A DNA stretch of 64,000 nt from Enterobacter asburiae (GTDB lineage: Bacteria; Pseudomonadota; Gammaproteobacteria; Enterobacterales; Enterobacteriaceae), in the NCBI RefSeq assembly GCF_021440515.1, contig NZ_JAKCMV010000030.1:1-64000 (forward strand). The letters run 5' to 3'. The position numbers were made by a program, and so were the translations under genes. A model generated the notes under the pieces. That model worked only from the letters and a program-made list of their open reading frames with translations, did not search any database and was not told the DNA's origin. Below are positions 1-7,345 of this stretch, piece by piece; position 1 is the first letter of the stretch, and every line of letters starts with the position of its first letter.

Positions 1-2
1 GC

Positions 3-281
3 GCCAGCAAGGTGCAGTCTGGCTCCGATCAGGTTCACGCCGCCGGGCGCACGATGGACGATATCGTCGAGCAGGTGAAAAACGTCACCCAGCTCATCGC
101 CCAGATCAGTCACTCCACCTCCGAACAGGCCACCGGGCTGTCTGAATTAACCCGCGCCGTGGCCGAGCTGGACAGCATCACCCAGAAAAACGCCGATCTG
201 GTGGAAGAGAGCGCCCAGATCTCGGCGATGGTGAAGCACCGCGCCGGACGGCTGGAGGATGCGGTCACCGTGCTGCACTAA
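3..281 (+). CDS. aer: Methyl-accepting chemotaxis protein, C-terminal fragment (probably Aer)
   Basis: The reading frame is open from the window edge to a stop at 279-281, so only about the last 92 residues of a chemoreceptor signalling domain are seen. The segment has the MCP methylation-helix character, with the conserved pattern ITQKNADLVEES, and ends in RLEDAVTVLH without an NWETF-type CheR/CheB pentapeptide. In E. coli aer, the aerotaxis receptor, lies next to yqjI, and that synteny plus the C-terminus make Aer the best guess. The PAS and membrane regions lie outside the window, so another MCP cannot be excluded. Confidence 0.75.
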   Translation, partial: ASKVQSGSDQVHAAGRTMDDIVEQVKNVTQLIAQISHSTSEQATGLSELTRAVAELDSITQKNADLVEESAQISAMVKHRAGRLEDAVTVLH

Positions 282-299
282 GCCGTCAGGTTCCCGTAT

Positions 300-340
300 A
301 AGCCGTTTATTCCTCACGGGATAAGCGGCTTTATTTTTCC
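300..340 (+). terminator. Rho-independent terminator after the first chemoreceptor
   Basis: The hairpin AGCCGTTTATTCC / GGGATAAGCGGCT with a TCAC loop forms about 13 pairs (two G-U) and is followed by TTATTTTT. It starts 18 bases after the stop codon at 281. The rest of the gap to 553 is AT-rich with no convincing ORF. Confidence 0.85.
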
Positions 341-553
341 CCCGCTATGCCGTTATTATTCAGGCGATATGTTAATTTTATATTAAATAACTAAAAAAAC
401 TCCCTCAGTTATTTATCTCAGCCTAAGCCTGATTTCCCCGATGCTATTTCAGTAAACCCCATTCCGCTGGCGGTATAACGATCAATGCCTGTCTATTAAT
501 AGTCTTAGCCTATCCATCGCGTGAGTTATGAAATAAAAAAACGATCAAAGTCA

Positions 554-580
554 TAAAGTTAGCGGATTCGTTACCGATAA
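554..580 (+). promoter_or_regulatory. Sigma-28 (FliA) flagellar-class promoter
   Basis: TAAAGTTA (554-561), an 11-base spacer, then ACCGATAA (573-580) matches the FliA consensus TAAAGTTT-N11-GCCGATAA at 14 of 16 positions with exact spacing. It lies 40 bases upstream of the chemoreceptor start at 621, as expected for a class 3 flagellar/chemotaxis gene. Confidence 0.9.
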
Positions 581-620
581 CAGCGATCGTCTGAGAAATA
601 ATCACCTTGATGGAGTAAAT

Positions 621-2180
621 ATGTTCTTACATGACGTAAAGATCGGCACAAAATTATTTCTGGCGTTTGGATTCTTTATTGTCCTGATGGTGGTCAGCGC
701 AAGTTTATCCCTGATGAGCCTGAACCGGGCGAACAATGGGATGCAGTCCATCATCGGCAATGACTACCCAACCACGGTAAAAGCCAATCAGTTAATCGAC
801 AACTTCCAGGAATTTATCAGCACGCAGCAGCTGATGCTGCTGGATGATCAGGGCACCTACACGGCGCAGTCGCAGCAGCATCTGAAGGCGATCAGCGAGC
901 GCATCACCGTTATCCTGGGCGACCTGAATAACGCGCTGCCCGACGGCAAATCGCAGCGGGTGCTCGCGGATATTCGCGGGGTGCGTCAGCAGTACCTGGA
1001 CTCCCGCTACCGTATTTTACAGGCGGTACAGAACAACGATCGCGCGGGGGCGATTCAGGAGATGATGACCAACACCCTCAGCCTGCAACAGGCTTATAAA
1101 GCCAAGGTACAGGAGCTGATTGCGATTCAGGACGCCGAGATGCAACGCGCGGGAACGCAGGTGGACGGCGATTTCAAAACCAACCGCCTGATGCTGATTG
1201 CGATTACCCTGTTCAGCGTGGCGATGGGCAGCGCGATCGGCTGGTTCATTGTGCGCTCCATTACCCGTCCGCTGGGCAAGGCGGTGGATTTTGCGGAGGC
1301 GATTGCCGAGGGCGATCTGACGCGCAGCATTACCTCGCACGGGAAGGATGAAACCGGGCTACTGCTGCACGCGCTGATGGAGATGAAAACCCGCCTGCTG
1401 GAGATCGTGCAGCAGGTGCAGTCCGGCTCCGAGAATATCTCCAGCGCCGCCGCGCAGATTGTTGCGGGGAACCAGGATCTGGCCGCGCGCACGGAAGAGC
1501 AGGCCAGCTCCGTCGAGCAGACCGCCGCATCGATGGAGCAGATCACCGCCACGGTGAAAAACACCGCCTCCCATACCGGGGAAGCCACCACCCTCTCGGC
1601 GGATGCCGCCACGGTGGTGAAAAGCAACGGCGAGATGATGAAGCAGGTGACCAGCAAAATGCGCCTGATTAACGAAACCTCCAACCGCATGTCCGACATT
1701 ATCGATCTGATTGACGCCATTGCCTTCCAGACCAACATCCTGGCGCTGAACGCGGCGGTAGAAGCGGCGCGTGCGGGCGAGCATGGGCGCGGCTTTGCGG
1801 TGGTGGCGGGCGAAGTGCGCCAGCTTGCGCAGAAGAGCGCCTCGTCGGCGAGCGAAATTCGCCAGCTGATTGAAAGCTCCACCAGCCAGACCCAGGACGG
1901 GATGAACCTGGTTGAGAAGGCGAGCACGCTGATCAACGGTATGGTCGGGAACGTCGAGGAGATGGACATGATCCTGCGCGACATTCGCCAGGCCAGCCAT
2001 GAACAGACGGAAGGCATTTCGCAAATTAACAGCGCGATTGGCCTGATTGACGCTACCACCCAGCAGAACTCCGCGCTGGTGGAGGAGTCCGTGGCGGCAG
2101 CGGCATCGCTTAACGAACAGGCGATGCACCTGAAAGCGCTGGTACGCGTCTTCCGCGTGAGCGAGCACGCTCCGGCTTAA
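621..2180 (+). CDS. Methyl-accepting chemotaxis protein (Tsr/Tar-type, four-helix sensor)
   Basis: This 519-residue transmembrane chemoreceptor would pass ligand signals to CheA/CheW. It has an N-terminal membrane helix (about 12-33), a periplasmic four-helix-bundle region (about 35-187), a second membrane helix (about 188-211), a HAMP linker (about 212-265) and the signalling domain. The hairpin tip, around 375-395, carries [20 protein letters not shown]. It ends in RVSEHAPA with no NWETF pentapeptide, so adaptation probably depends on other receptors. A Shine-Dalgarno GGAG sits just before the ATG and a sigma-28 promoter lies upstream. The ligand cannot be told. The stop overlaps the yqjI stop by 3-4 bases. 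Confidence 0.95.
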   Translation: MFLHDVKIGTKLFLAFGFFIVLMVVSASLSLMSLNRANNGMQSIIGNDYPTTVKANQLIDNFQEFISTQQLMLLDDQGTYTAQSQQHLKAISERITVILGDLNNALPDGKSQRVLADIRGVRQQYLDSRYRILQAVQNNDRAGAIQEMMTNTLSLQQAYKAKVQELIAIQDAEMQRAGTQVDGDFKTNRLMLIAITLFSVAMGSAIGWFIVRSITRPLGKAVDFAEAIAEGDLTRSITSHGKDETGLLLHALMEMKTRLLEIVQQVQSGSENISSAAAQIVAGNQDLAARTEEQASSVEQTAASMEQITATVKNTASHTGEATTLSADAATVVKSNGEMMKQVTSKMRLINETSNRMSDIIDLIDAIAFQTNILALNAAVEAARAGEHGRGFAVVAGEVRQLAQKSASSASEIRQLIESSTSQTQDGMNLVEKASTLINGMVGNVEEMDMILRDIRQASHEQTEGISQINSAIGLIDATTQQNSALVEESVAAAASLNEQAMHLKALVRVFRVSEHAPA

Positions 2181-2671
2181 TCCAGCTGGGAGATCTCCAG
2201 CGCCGCGCGGTCGATTACGCCGATAATCTGCTTAAGCTGCGCGTCGCTGAGCTCTCCCTGATTCACTTTAAGATCCAGCACGGCCTTAAAATTATCCAGC
2301 GCCCGCTTCATCTGCGGGTTTTTGCGCAGCTGAAAACCGACGCAGCGGGCTTTAATTCGCACCTGAATGTTCTCAAGCTGCTCCTGATTTTCATCCAGCC
2401 AGCGCTGTCCGGCGACGGTAATTGAAATCTGCTTACGCCCGTTCTCTTCTTCTTTAATGCTGATAAACGCCTGATCCTGCAAAAAATCGAGGGTCGGGTA
2501 GATCACGCCGGGGCTTGGGGTGTAGTTCCCCTGGGTCAAATTCTCGATCTCTTTAATCAACTCGTAACCGTGGCTGGCGTTACGCGTCAGCAGATCCAGA
2601 ATCACCAGCCGCAGGTCGCCGTGGCCGAAAAATCGCGGTCGACGTCCGCCGCCTTCGTGTTCATGTCGCAT
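2177..2671 (-). CDS. yqjI: PadR-family metal-responsive repressor YqjI
   Basis: This is a 164-residue winged-helix repressor. E. coli YqjI represses yqjH and itself and is inactivated by nickel. The core from [20 protein letters not shown] through [18 protein letters not shown] matches the PadR DNA-binding domain closely. I chose the ATG at 2671 because AGGA lies about nine bases upstream; an in-frame ATG at 2686 would place that sequence inside the gene. The His/Cys-rich N-terminal nickel-binding extension known in E. coli is almost absent here: only MRHEHEGGG precedes the core. It is divergent from yqjH with operator-like repeats between them. Confidence 0.93.
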   Translation of the reverse strand: MRHEHEGGGRRPRFFGHGDLRLVILDLLTRNASHGYELIKEIENLTQGNYTPSPGVIYPTLDFLQDQAFISIKEEENGRKQISITVAGQRWLDENQEQLENIQVRIKARCVGFQLRKNPQMKRALDNFKAVLDLKVNQGELSDAQLKQIIGVIDRAALEISQLD

Positions 2672-2690
2672 GGTCAATTTCCTCATAACT

Positions 2691-2795
2691 GATATATCTA
2701 AACTATATCTAAGATATATTTAGATGCAATCTAAAAACCCTTGCATTCCGCCTTAATAGCAATCATTATCATCTAAAAATAATTTAGATATATCG
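2691..2795. promoter_or_regulatory. yqjI-yqjH control region: TATATCTAA repeats
   Basis: Palindromic AT-rich repeats fill the divergent intergenic space. TATATCTAAGATATA (2704-2718) is symmetric except at its centre, GATATATCTAA lies at 2691, and ATCTAAA-N5-TTTAGAT is at 2771-2789 with perfect 7-base arms. Their placement next to a PadR regulator suggests YqjI operators for both genes. Confidence 0.8.
2752..2770. promoter_or_regulatory. Probable Fur box upstream of yqjH
   Basis: The 19 bases match the consensus GATAATGATAATCATTATC at 14 positions, with the right-hand ten (AATCATTATC) identical. In E. coli yqjH is repressed by both Fur and YqjI, so a Fur site among the YqjI repeats fits. Confidence 0.7.
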
Positions 2796-2819
2796 TATTC
2801 ACGTTAAAAGGGCTTAATT

Positions 2820-3584
2820 ATGACATCCACACGCTATCCACAACGCGTCCGTAACGACCTGCGCTTTCGCGAGCTGACCGTGCTCCGCGCGGAGCGCGTC
2901 AGCGCCGGCTTTCAGCGCATCGTGTTAGGCGGCGAGGCGCTGGAGGGCTTTAGCTCTCGCGGTTTCGACGACCACACTAAAGTCTTCTTCCCTGAACCGG
3001 GCACGACCTTTGTGCCGCCCGTCGTAACGGAAGAGGGTATCGACTGGGGCGAGGGCGTCCGTCCGCAGACGCGCGACTATACGCCGTTGTTTGACGCGGC
3101 GCGCAACGAGCTGGTGCTCGATTTCTTTATCCACGACGGCGGAATTGCCAGCCGCTGGGCGCTTGGGGCAAAACCGGGCGACACGCTGACCATCGCCGGT
3201 CCGCGCGGCTCGCTGGTGGTACCGGAAGATTACGCCTGGCAGCTGTACGTCTGCGACGAGTCCGGCATGCCCGCGCTGCGCCGCCGCCTGGAGGCCATCG
3301 CCGCGCTGCCGGTACGCCCGGAAATCCACGCGGTGGTGACCGTGGGCGACGCCTCTTATAAAGACTATCTGGCGCATCTGAGCGGATTTAACATCACCTG
3401 GGTTGTCGGCCACAGCGAGCAGGCGGTGGCTGAGCATCTGGCGGCGCTTACCGTTCCGGCGGAGGATTACTTTATCTGGCTGACCGGGGAAGGGAAGGTG
3501 GTGAAAAGCCTGAGCCGTCAGTTTGAAACCGCGGCTATCGACCAACAGCTTGTGCGTGCCAGCGCGTACTGGCACGCCAAATAA
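2820..3584 (+). CDS. yqjH: NADPH-dependent ferric-chelate reductase YqjH
   Basis: This 254-residue cytoplasmic flavoprotein is of the siderophore-interacting protein family. It releases iron from ferric chelates by reduction, using FAD and NADPH. The flavin-domain motif RPQTRDYTPLF (about residues 81-91) and FFIHDGGIASRWA are typical of the family, as is the C-terminal ending SAYWHAK. The length agrees with E. coli YqjH. Upstream are PadR-type and Fur-like operators, so it should be induced by iron starvation or nickel stress. Confidence 0.95.
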   Translation: MTSTRYPQRVRNDLRFRELTVLRAERVSAGFQRIVLGGEALEGFSSRGFDDHTKVFFPEPGTTFVPPVVTEEGIDWGEGVRPQTRDYTPLFDAARNELVLDFFIHDGGIASRWALGAKPGDTLTIAGPRGSLVVPEDYAWQLYVCDESGMPALRRRLEAIAALPVRPEIHAVVTVGDASYKDYLAHLSGFNITWVVGHSEQAVAEHLAALTVPAEDYFIWLTGEGKVVKSLSRQFETAAIDQQLVRASAYWHAK

Positions 3585-4754
3585 TCAGGCTGCCGAATCC
3601 AGCTGCGCTTCGTTCACCTGAAGTTCGAGCGAAGCGCGCACCTCGTGCAGAGCTTTCTCCTGCTGGGCAAAGTAGGCTTCCATATTGTTCAGCGAGGAGA
3701 CCAGCAGCCACGACTCCTCTTTCTCAAGCTCCGCCAGCTCGTTCACCAGGGTGTCGATTTGCTCGCGCACCTGAGCCATTTTTTTGCGGATACGCTCCAG
3801 ATCGTTCAGCCGGTCGCTCGCCATCAGCGGCTCAAAGCCCTGCTGTAGCCGCGCCACCAGCGAGCGGATCGCTTTAACATCCCCGCGCTGTTTGGCCTGA
3901 TTCAGCTGCACCATCATCGCGTTCGCCTCTTCCTTCAGATCGTCCGCCACCAGATCCGGATGGCAAAGCTTGCTCGCCTGACGCCAGAGCCGCTTCAGCT
4001 CGTTCCGATCCTCTTCCGAAAGGTTTTTGCCTTTGCGCAGCCGTTTTTCCACATCCTGATGCTGCTCGCGGTACTTTTCATACTCGCTGTTGGCCTCGTC
4101 CCGCGCCTGACGCGCGGGCTCCTCTTCACGCGTCAGCCCGCTCTCCAGCTCCAGCGCTTCCGCCAGCAGGTTGGCAATCAGGTTGCTTTGCTGCTGAAGA
4201 TGTTTACGCGCCTCGGCGGCCTGCACCGACTCGGCGGGCAGCTCGCGCCAGCGCTGGGTCAGGGAGGCCAGCACTTCAACAGCCTGCGCCATATAGAGCT
4301 GACAGCGGCGGTAGTCCTCTTCCCGACGACGCGCCTCCGCCTGCTGACGGCGCAGGTTCAGCTCCGCCAGCGTTTTGCGCAGGGACAGTATTTGCTGCAT
4401 CAGCGGCCCGAGGCGGGAGAAGTAGAGGTCGTTAAACTCATCCAGCTGCTGCACCCGGGCGTTGCGGCGGTCAATCAAATCCCGCAGACGCTCCTCCAGC
4501 GCTTTTAGCTCCAGCCTGCTAGCCGCCACCTGCGGATCGCGCCACTGGGTAATCGCCCGCTGGCTCTGCAACCAGCTGATAATCGCCCGCAGCGCGGCGG
4601 TGTAATTCTTCTGCTCAAGCGCCCCGACGATCGCCTGTAGCCCATCGTCAAACGCTTCACTTTTCAGTCGTGCCAGCTGGCTCTGGATGATGTCGTCATC
4701 TTCCAGCTCAATGGCATTTTTAATGATTTCCAGACGTTTGATCGGTGTGCTCAT
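3585..4754 (-). CDS. Coiled-coil J-domain-like protein of unknown function
   Basis: This is a 389-residue soluble protein with no signal peptide or membrane segment. Long Arg/Glu/Gln/Leu-rich heptad regions (about 70-250 and 300-370) predict coiled coils. Between them is LKRLWRQASKLCHPDLVADDL with an HPD triplet at residues 265-267, the signature by which J-domain proteins activate DnaK. Residues 268-300 continue as in J-domain helix III. It is convergent with yqjH, with its stop one base from that of yqjH. The partner and substrate are unknown; the Hsp70-cochaperone role is inferred from HPD alone. Confidence 0.75.
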   Translation of the reverse strand: MSTPIKRLEIIKNAIELEDDDIIQSQLARLKSEAFDDGLQAIVGALEQKNYTAALRAIISWLQSQRAITQWRDPQVAASRLELKALEERLRDLIDRRNARVQQLDEFNDLYFSRLGPLMQQILSLRKTLAELNLRRQQAEARRREEDYRRCQLYMAQAVEVLASLTQRWRELPAESVQAAEARKHLQQQSNLIANLLAEALELESGLTREEEPARQARDEANSEYEKYREQHQDVEKRLRKGKNLSEEDRNELKRLWRQASKLCHPDLVADDLKEEANAMMVQLNQAKQRGDVKAIRSLVARLQQGFEPLMASDRLNDLERIRKKMAQVREQIDTLVNELAELEKEESWLLVSSLNNMEAYFAQQEKALHEVRASLELQVNEAQLDSAA

Positions 4755-5388
4755 GATGCCTTTCGCATGGACGCTTAAGTATTTGAGTTAAGGATAGTTG
4801 TTGAGAAAGCTACCGGAAATAATACACACGGATGATGATCGGCGCGACGGGGGATTTCTTTAGTTTTTCGCCGTACGGTGCTCTCAGAACCTGTCCCGGG
4901 TCAAAATCCGAAAAGGAAGTGGTTTAAAAAGCTCCAATTTACAGCGCTTACATTTTGAAATAAGTTGCTCGCTTTTTTATCGACAGGTCCGTAAACGGAC
5001 ATCGCGCAGGGAGCGTGGATATGTCAGGGAAGAGAGTGATGTCAAGTCATTAGGAGCTGCTAATGAGCTTATTCAGTTAGAAAATGCTGACAAACGTAGC
5101 GATACGTTGGCTTCTAAATTATTTACAGGCTAATTATTTTTTATAACTAACTTTTTATTTTTTAAGTGTGGAAAGAATTTTTTTATTCTTTGAATGCAGG
5201 TGTTTATACTGGCGCATTAGCCGGAATTTAAAGGCCTCTAGTCACATATAATCTATTACACCGTGAGGAGGTTTCATCTAATACAGTTCATCGACTAACA
5301 CTAACTCGTAAAAATTCACACTGTAATATCACAGCAATTAATGAATGGACGGATGTATGTCTAATTAATATATAAAGGAATAATCTAC
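4755..5388. other. 634-base AT-rich intergenic region without an intact gene
   Basis: No start-to-stop ORF of convincing quality was found. The left part would hold the promoter of the leftward J-domain gene. The right part (5134-5388) is strongly AT-rich and should contain the promoter of the lipoprotein operon, with AAAGGA before its ATG. A reading frame without a start codon runs from 4927 to 5133 and is listed separately. The base composition differs clearly from the backbone on both sides. Confidence 0.7.
4927..5133 (+). pseudogene. Possible C-terminal gene fragment
   Basis: A frame with no ATG is open for 68 codons to TAA at 5131-5133. Its second half reads like genuine protein (for example GAANELIQLENADKRSDTLA). 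No upstream start with a ribosome site is seen. It may be the remnant of a gene cut off when this accessory patch was formed, or chance. I do not recognise the family. Confidence 0.3.
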
Positions 5389-6066
5389 ATGATTAAAAGG
5401 ATAGTAACAGGCTCTCTATGCCTGACCATTTTACTTCTGGTCGGCTGTGCTACGGAATCTTCTCGCTCTGTTGAAGTTGCTAAAGTTGAAACAACGCAAA
5501 CGGTCTGGCAGGGACAGCGTAGTCTTATAGCGGTTGGGAAATTCGATAACCGTTCCAGCTATATGAATGGCATATTTTCAGATGGCGTGGATCGACTGGG
5601 AAATCAGTCGAAAACAATTTTGGTTACCCATCTACAGCAAACAGGTCGCTTTAATGTTCTGGATCGATCCAATATGGATGAGATCAAAACTGAAGCCAAT
5701 ATCAGTGGCAAAGACCCGTCACTGAAAGGTGCGACCTATGTTATTACCGGTAATGTCACTGAGTTTGGTCGTAAAGAAACCGGCGACAGAGCACTGTTTG
5801 GTATTTTAGGCCGAGGCAAATCGCAGGTTGCCTATGCCAAAGTTGCCCTTGTCGTCGTCAATGTCAAAACGTCCAAAGTGGTGTTCACTACTCAAGGCGC
5901 GGGGGAATACACGCTGTCTAATCGCGAAATTCTTGGCTTTGGCGGTACCGCCAGCTACGACTCCACGTTAAACGGCAAAGTATTGGATCTGGCAATCCGG
6001 GAGTCCGTAAATAATCTGGTTGCTGCCATTGGAAATGGCGCATGGAATCCAGGAAATACGCATTAA
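5389..6066 (+). CDS. CsgG/HfaB-family outer-membrane lipoprotein
   Basis: This 225-residue protein has a lipoprotein signal peptide ending LLLVGC (lipidated Cys20). The body contains SLIAVGKFDNRSSYM, LVTHLQQTGRFNVLDRSNMDEIKTE and YVITGNVTEFGRKE, the fold signature of CsgG-like proteins that form or assemble outer-membrane secretion structures. It is the first gene of a three-gene lipoprotein operon, and the same trio (CsgG-like, DUF4810, GNA1162) occurs in Neisseria (NMB1164-1162) and many Proteobacteria. No curli subunit genes are nearby, so curli export is unlikely. The function of the trio is not established. Confidence 0.88.
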   Translation: MIKRIVTGSLCLTILLLVGCATESSRSVEVAKVETTQTVWQGQRSLIAVGKFDNRSSYMNGIFSDGVDRLGNQSKTILVTHLQQTGRFNVLDRSNMDEIKTEANISGKDPSLKGATYVITGNVTEFGRKETGDRALFGILGRGKSQVAYAKVALVVVNVKTSKVVFTTQGAGEYTLSNREILGFGGTASYDSTLNGKVLDLAIRESVNNLVAAIGNGAWNPGNTH

Positions 6067-6078
6067 AAGGAATTAAAA

Positions 6079-6426
6079 ATGAATAAGGTAATGCTTAGTA
6101 TAGCGATGTTAATACTGACCGGATGTGCTGCAAACGCGCCACAAAAAATGTATAGCTGGAATGGCTATCAGGATTCTCTTTATGATTTCTATACCAACAA
6201 AACCAGCCCGCAGGAACAAATCGCGACGTTGCAGAAGTTGGTTGAACAGTCGAAGGCAAATAATAAGCCCGTTCCACCGGGAGTTCATGCTCAGCTGGGA
6301 ATGCTTTACGGTAATACCGGAAATGCAGATTTGGCTATGGCGGAGTTTAATGCGGAAAAAAGTCAGTATCCGGAGTCTGAGTCTTATATCAACTTCCTGA
6401 CGGCTAAGAAAATAAAAGGACAATAA
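6079..6426 (+). CDS. DUF4810 small lipoprotein
   Basis: This 115-residue protein has a short signal peptide and lipobox MLILTGC (lipidated Cys16). The body has MYSWNGYQDSLYDFY and a TPR-like segment GVHAQLGMLYGNTGNADLAMAEFNAEKSQYPES, which match the DUF4810 family always found between CsgG-like and GNA1162 genes. It starts 12 bases after the first gene, with AAAAGGA as ribosome site, and ends one base before the third gene, so translation is probably coupled. It may be a scaffold for the two larger lipoproteins (inference). Confidence 0.88.
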   Translation: MNKVMLSIAMLILTGCAANAPQKMYSWNGYQDSLYDFYTNKTSPQEQIATLQKLVEQSKANNKPVPPGVHAQLGMLYGNTGNADLAMAEFNAEKSQYPESESYINFLTAKKIKGQ

Positions 6427-6427
6427 C

Positions 6428-7084
6428 ATGAAAGGATTATTTTCTCTGGCTCTGGTGCTTTTAATTACGGGTTGTACTACCGCGAATAATAAATCAACGG
6501 ACTATTCAGCGTTCCGGGAGAGCAAGCCGCGCAGCATTCTGGTGTTGCCACCTAAAAACCAGTCACCGGATGTCAATGCCAGCAACAGTTTGCTCAGCGT
6601 TGTTACGATGCCGCTGGCGGAGTCCGGCTACTATGTATTTCCGGTTGCGGTTGTCAGCGAAACATTCAAACAGAATGGCGTGACTAACCCGGATGATATC
6701 AGTGCCATCCCGCTTAAAAAATTGCATGAGACCTTTGGTGCAGATGCCGTGATGTATATCTCAATTAGCGATTACGGTACCTCTTATCAGGTTCTGAGTA
6801 GCGATACGCGCGTGACAGCAACTGCGCGTCTGGTGGATTCCCGTACGGGTAAAGCGTTATGGACCGGCGGGGCAACGGCATCGACCAATGAGGGTCAGAG
6901 TAATAATGGCGGAGGATTGATCGGCATTTTGCTGACGGCAGCCATCACGCAAATTGCACATTCAGCCACTGATAAAGCTCATGATATTGCAGAGGTGACT
7001 GGCGCACGAATGTTCAGCGCAGGCTTAAACGGGGGTCTGCTGTATGGCCCTCGTTCGCCAAATTACAATAAAACGCAGTTGTAA
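6428..7084 (+). CDS. GNA1162/DUF799-family lipoprotein
   Basis: This 218-residue protein has a lipobox LLITGC (Cys16). PRSILVLPPKNQSPDVNASNS, LAESGYYVFPVAVVSETFKQNG and AVMYISISDYGTSYQVL identify the GNA1162 family, whose Neisseria member resembles TolB-like periplasmic folds. A Gly-rich segment, NNGGGLIGILLTAAITQI, follows at about 155-175. It is the last gene of the lipoprotein operon and lies just outside the prophage attL. All three genes are less GC-rich than the surrounding backbone, suggesting acquisition. The cellular role is unknown. Confidence 0.9.
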   Translation: MKGLFSLALVLLITGCTTANNKSTDYSAFRESKPRSILVLPPKNQSPDVNASNSLLSVVTMPLAESGYYVFPVAVVSETFKQNGVTNPDDISAIPLKKLHETFGADAVMYISISDYGTSYQVLSSDTRVTATARLVDSRTGKALWTGGATASTNEGQSNNGGGLIGILLTAAITQIAHSATDKAHDIAEVTGARMFSAGLNGGLLYGPRSPNYNKTQL

Positions 7085-7195
7085 AATTCACTGAGTTTTA
7101 CGGTCAGGATCGCCAGTTTTTTGGTGACCCTGTGAGTTTTGGTCCTGGCATGATAGCAACGTAACACCAGCTGCCTCCTGGAAACAGGATATGTC

Positions 7196-7221
7196 GAACC
7201 AGCGACCAGGCGATTATGAGT
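7196..7221. repeat. attL core of the prophage
   Basis: These 26 bases repeat at 26141-26166 with a single mismatch (G at 7209 versus A at 26154). The minus strand reads as the anticodon-to-T-arm part of a tRNA (ACTCATAATCGC, then GGTCGCTGGTTC). To its left the sequence does not continue as the tRNA 3' half of ileX. Confidence 0.85.
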
Positions 7222-7277
7222 TCCTGTCAGAACAACCAAAAAACAACGATTTACATTATTTATCATTGACATACATT

Positions 7278-7345
7278 GCCACTGTTTGCCAGCGATTGCC
7301 CATTATCCGCCATTTATACCGCCACTTTATCGCCACTCAGCGCCA
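7278..7345 (+). repeat. Helically phased GCC repeats beside attL (Apl/Int arm sites?)
   Basis: GCC occurs at 7278, 7288, 7298, 7309, 7321, 7332 and 7342, mostly as TGCCA or CGCCA, at intervals of 10-12 bases, that is, once per DNA turn. The array runs from the attL flank into the 3' end of int. The same kind of array lies between cI and apl. In coliphage 186 the excisionase/repressor Apl binds helically spaced repeats at attP and at pR-pL, so these are candidate Apl sites; integrase arm sites are the alternative. Confidence 0.6.

Noticed and set aside
1127-2168. Open frames opposite the chemoreceptor
   Set aside because: They arise from strong codon bias in the MCP signalling domain and encode no recognisable protein.
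7121-7150. TGGTGACCCTG as a decayed ileX 3' end left of attL
   Set aside because: It lies 75 bases from the core, whereas in the tRNA the distance from the 3' end to the core is 20 bases, so it is not a simple remnant.
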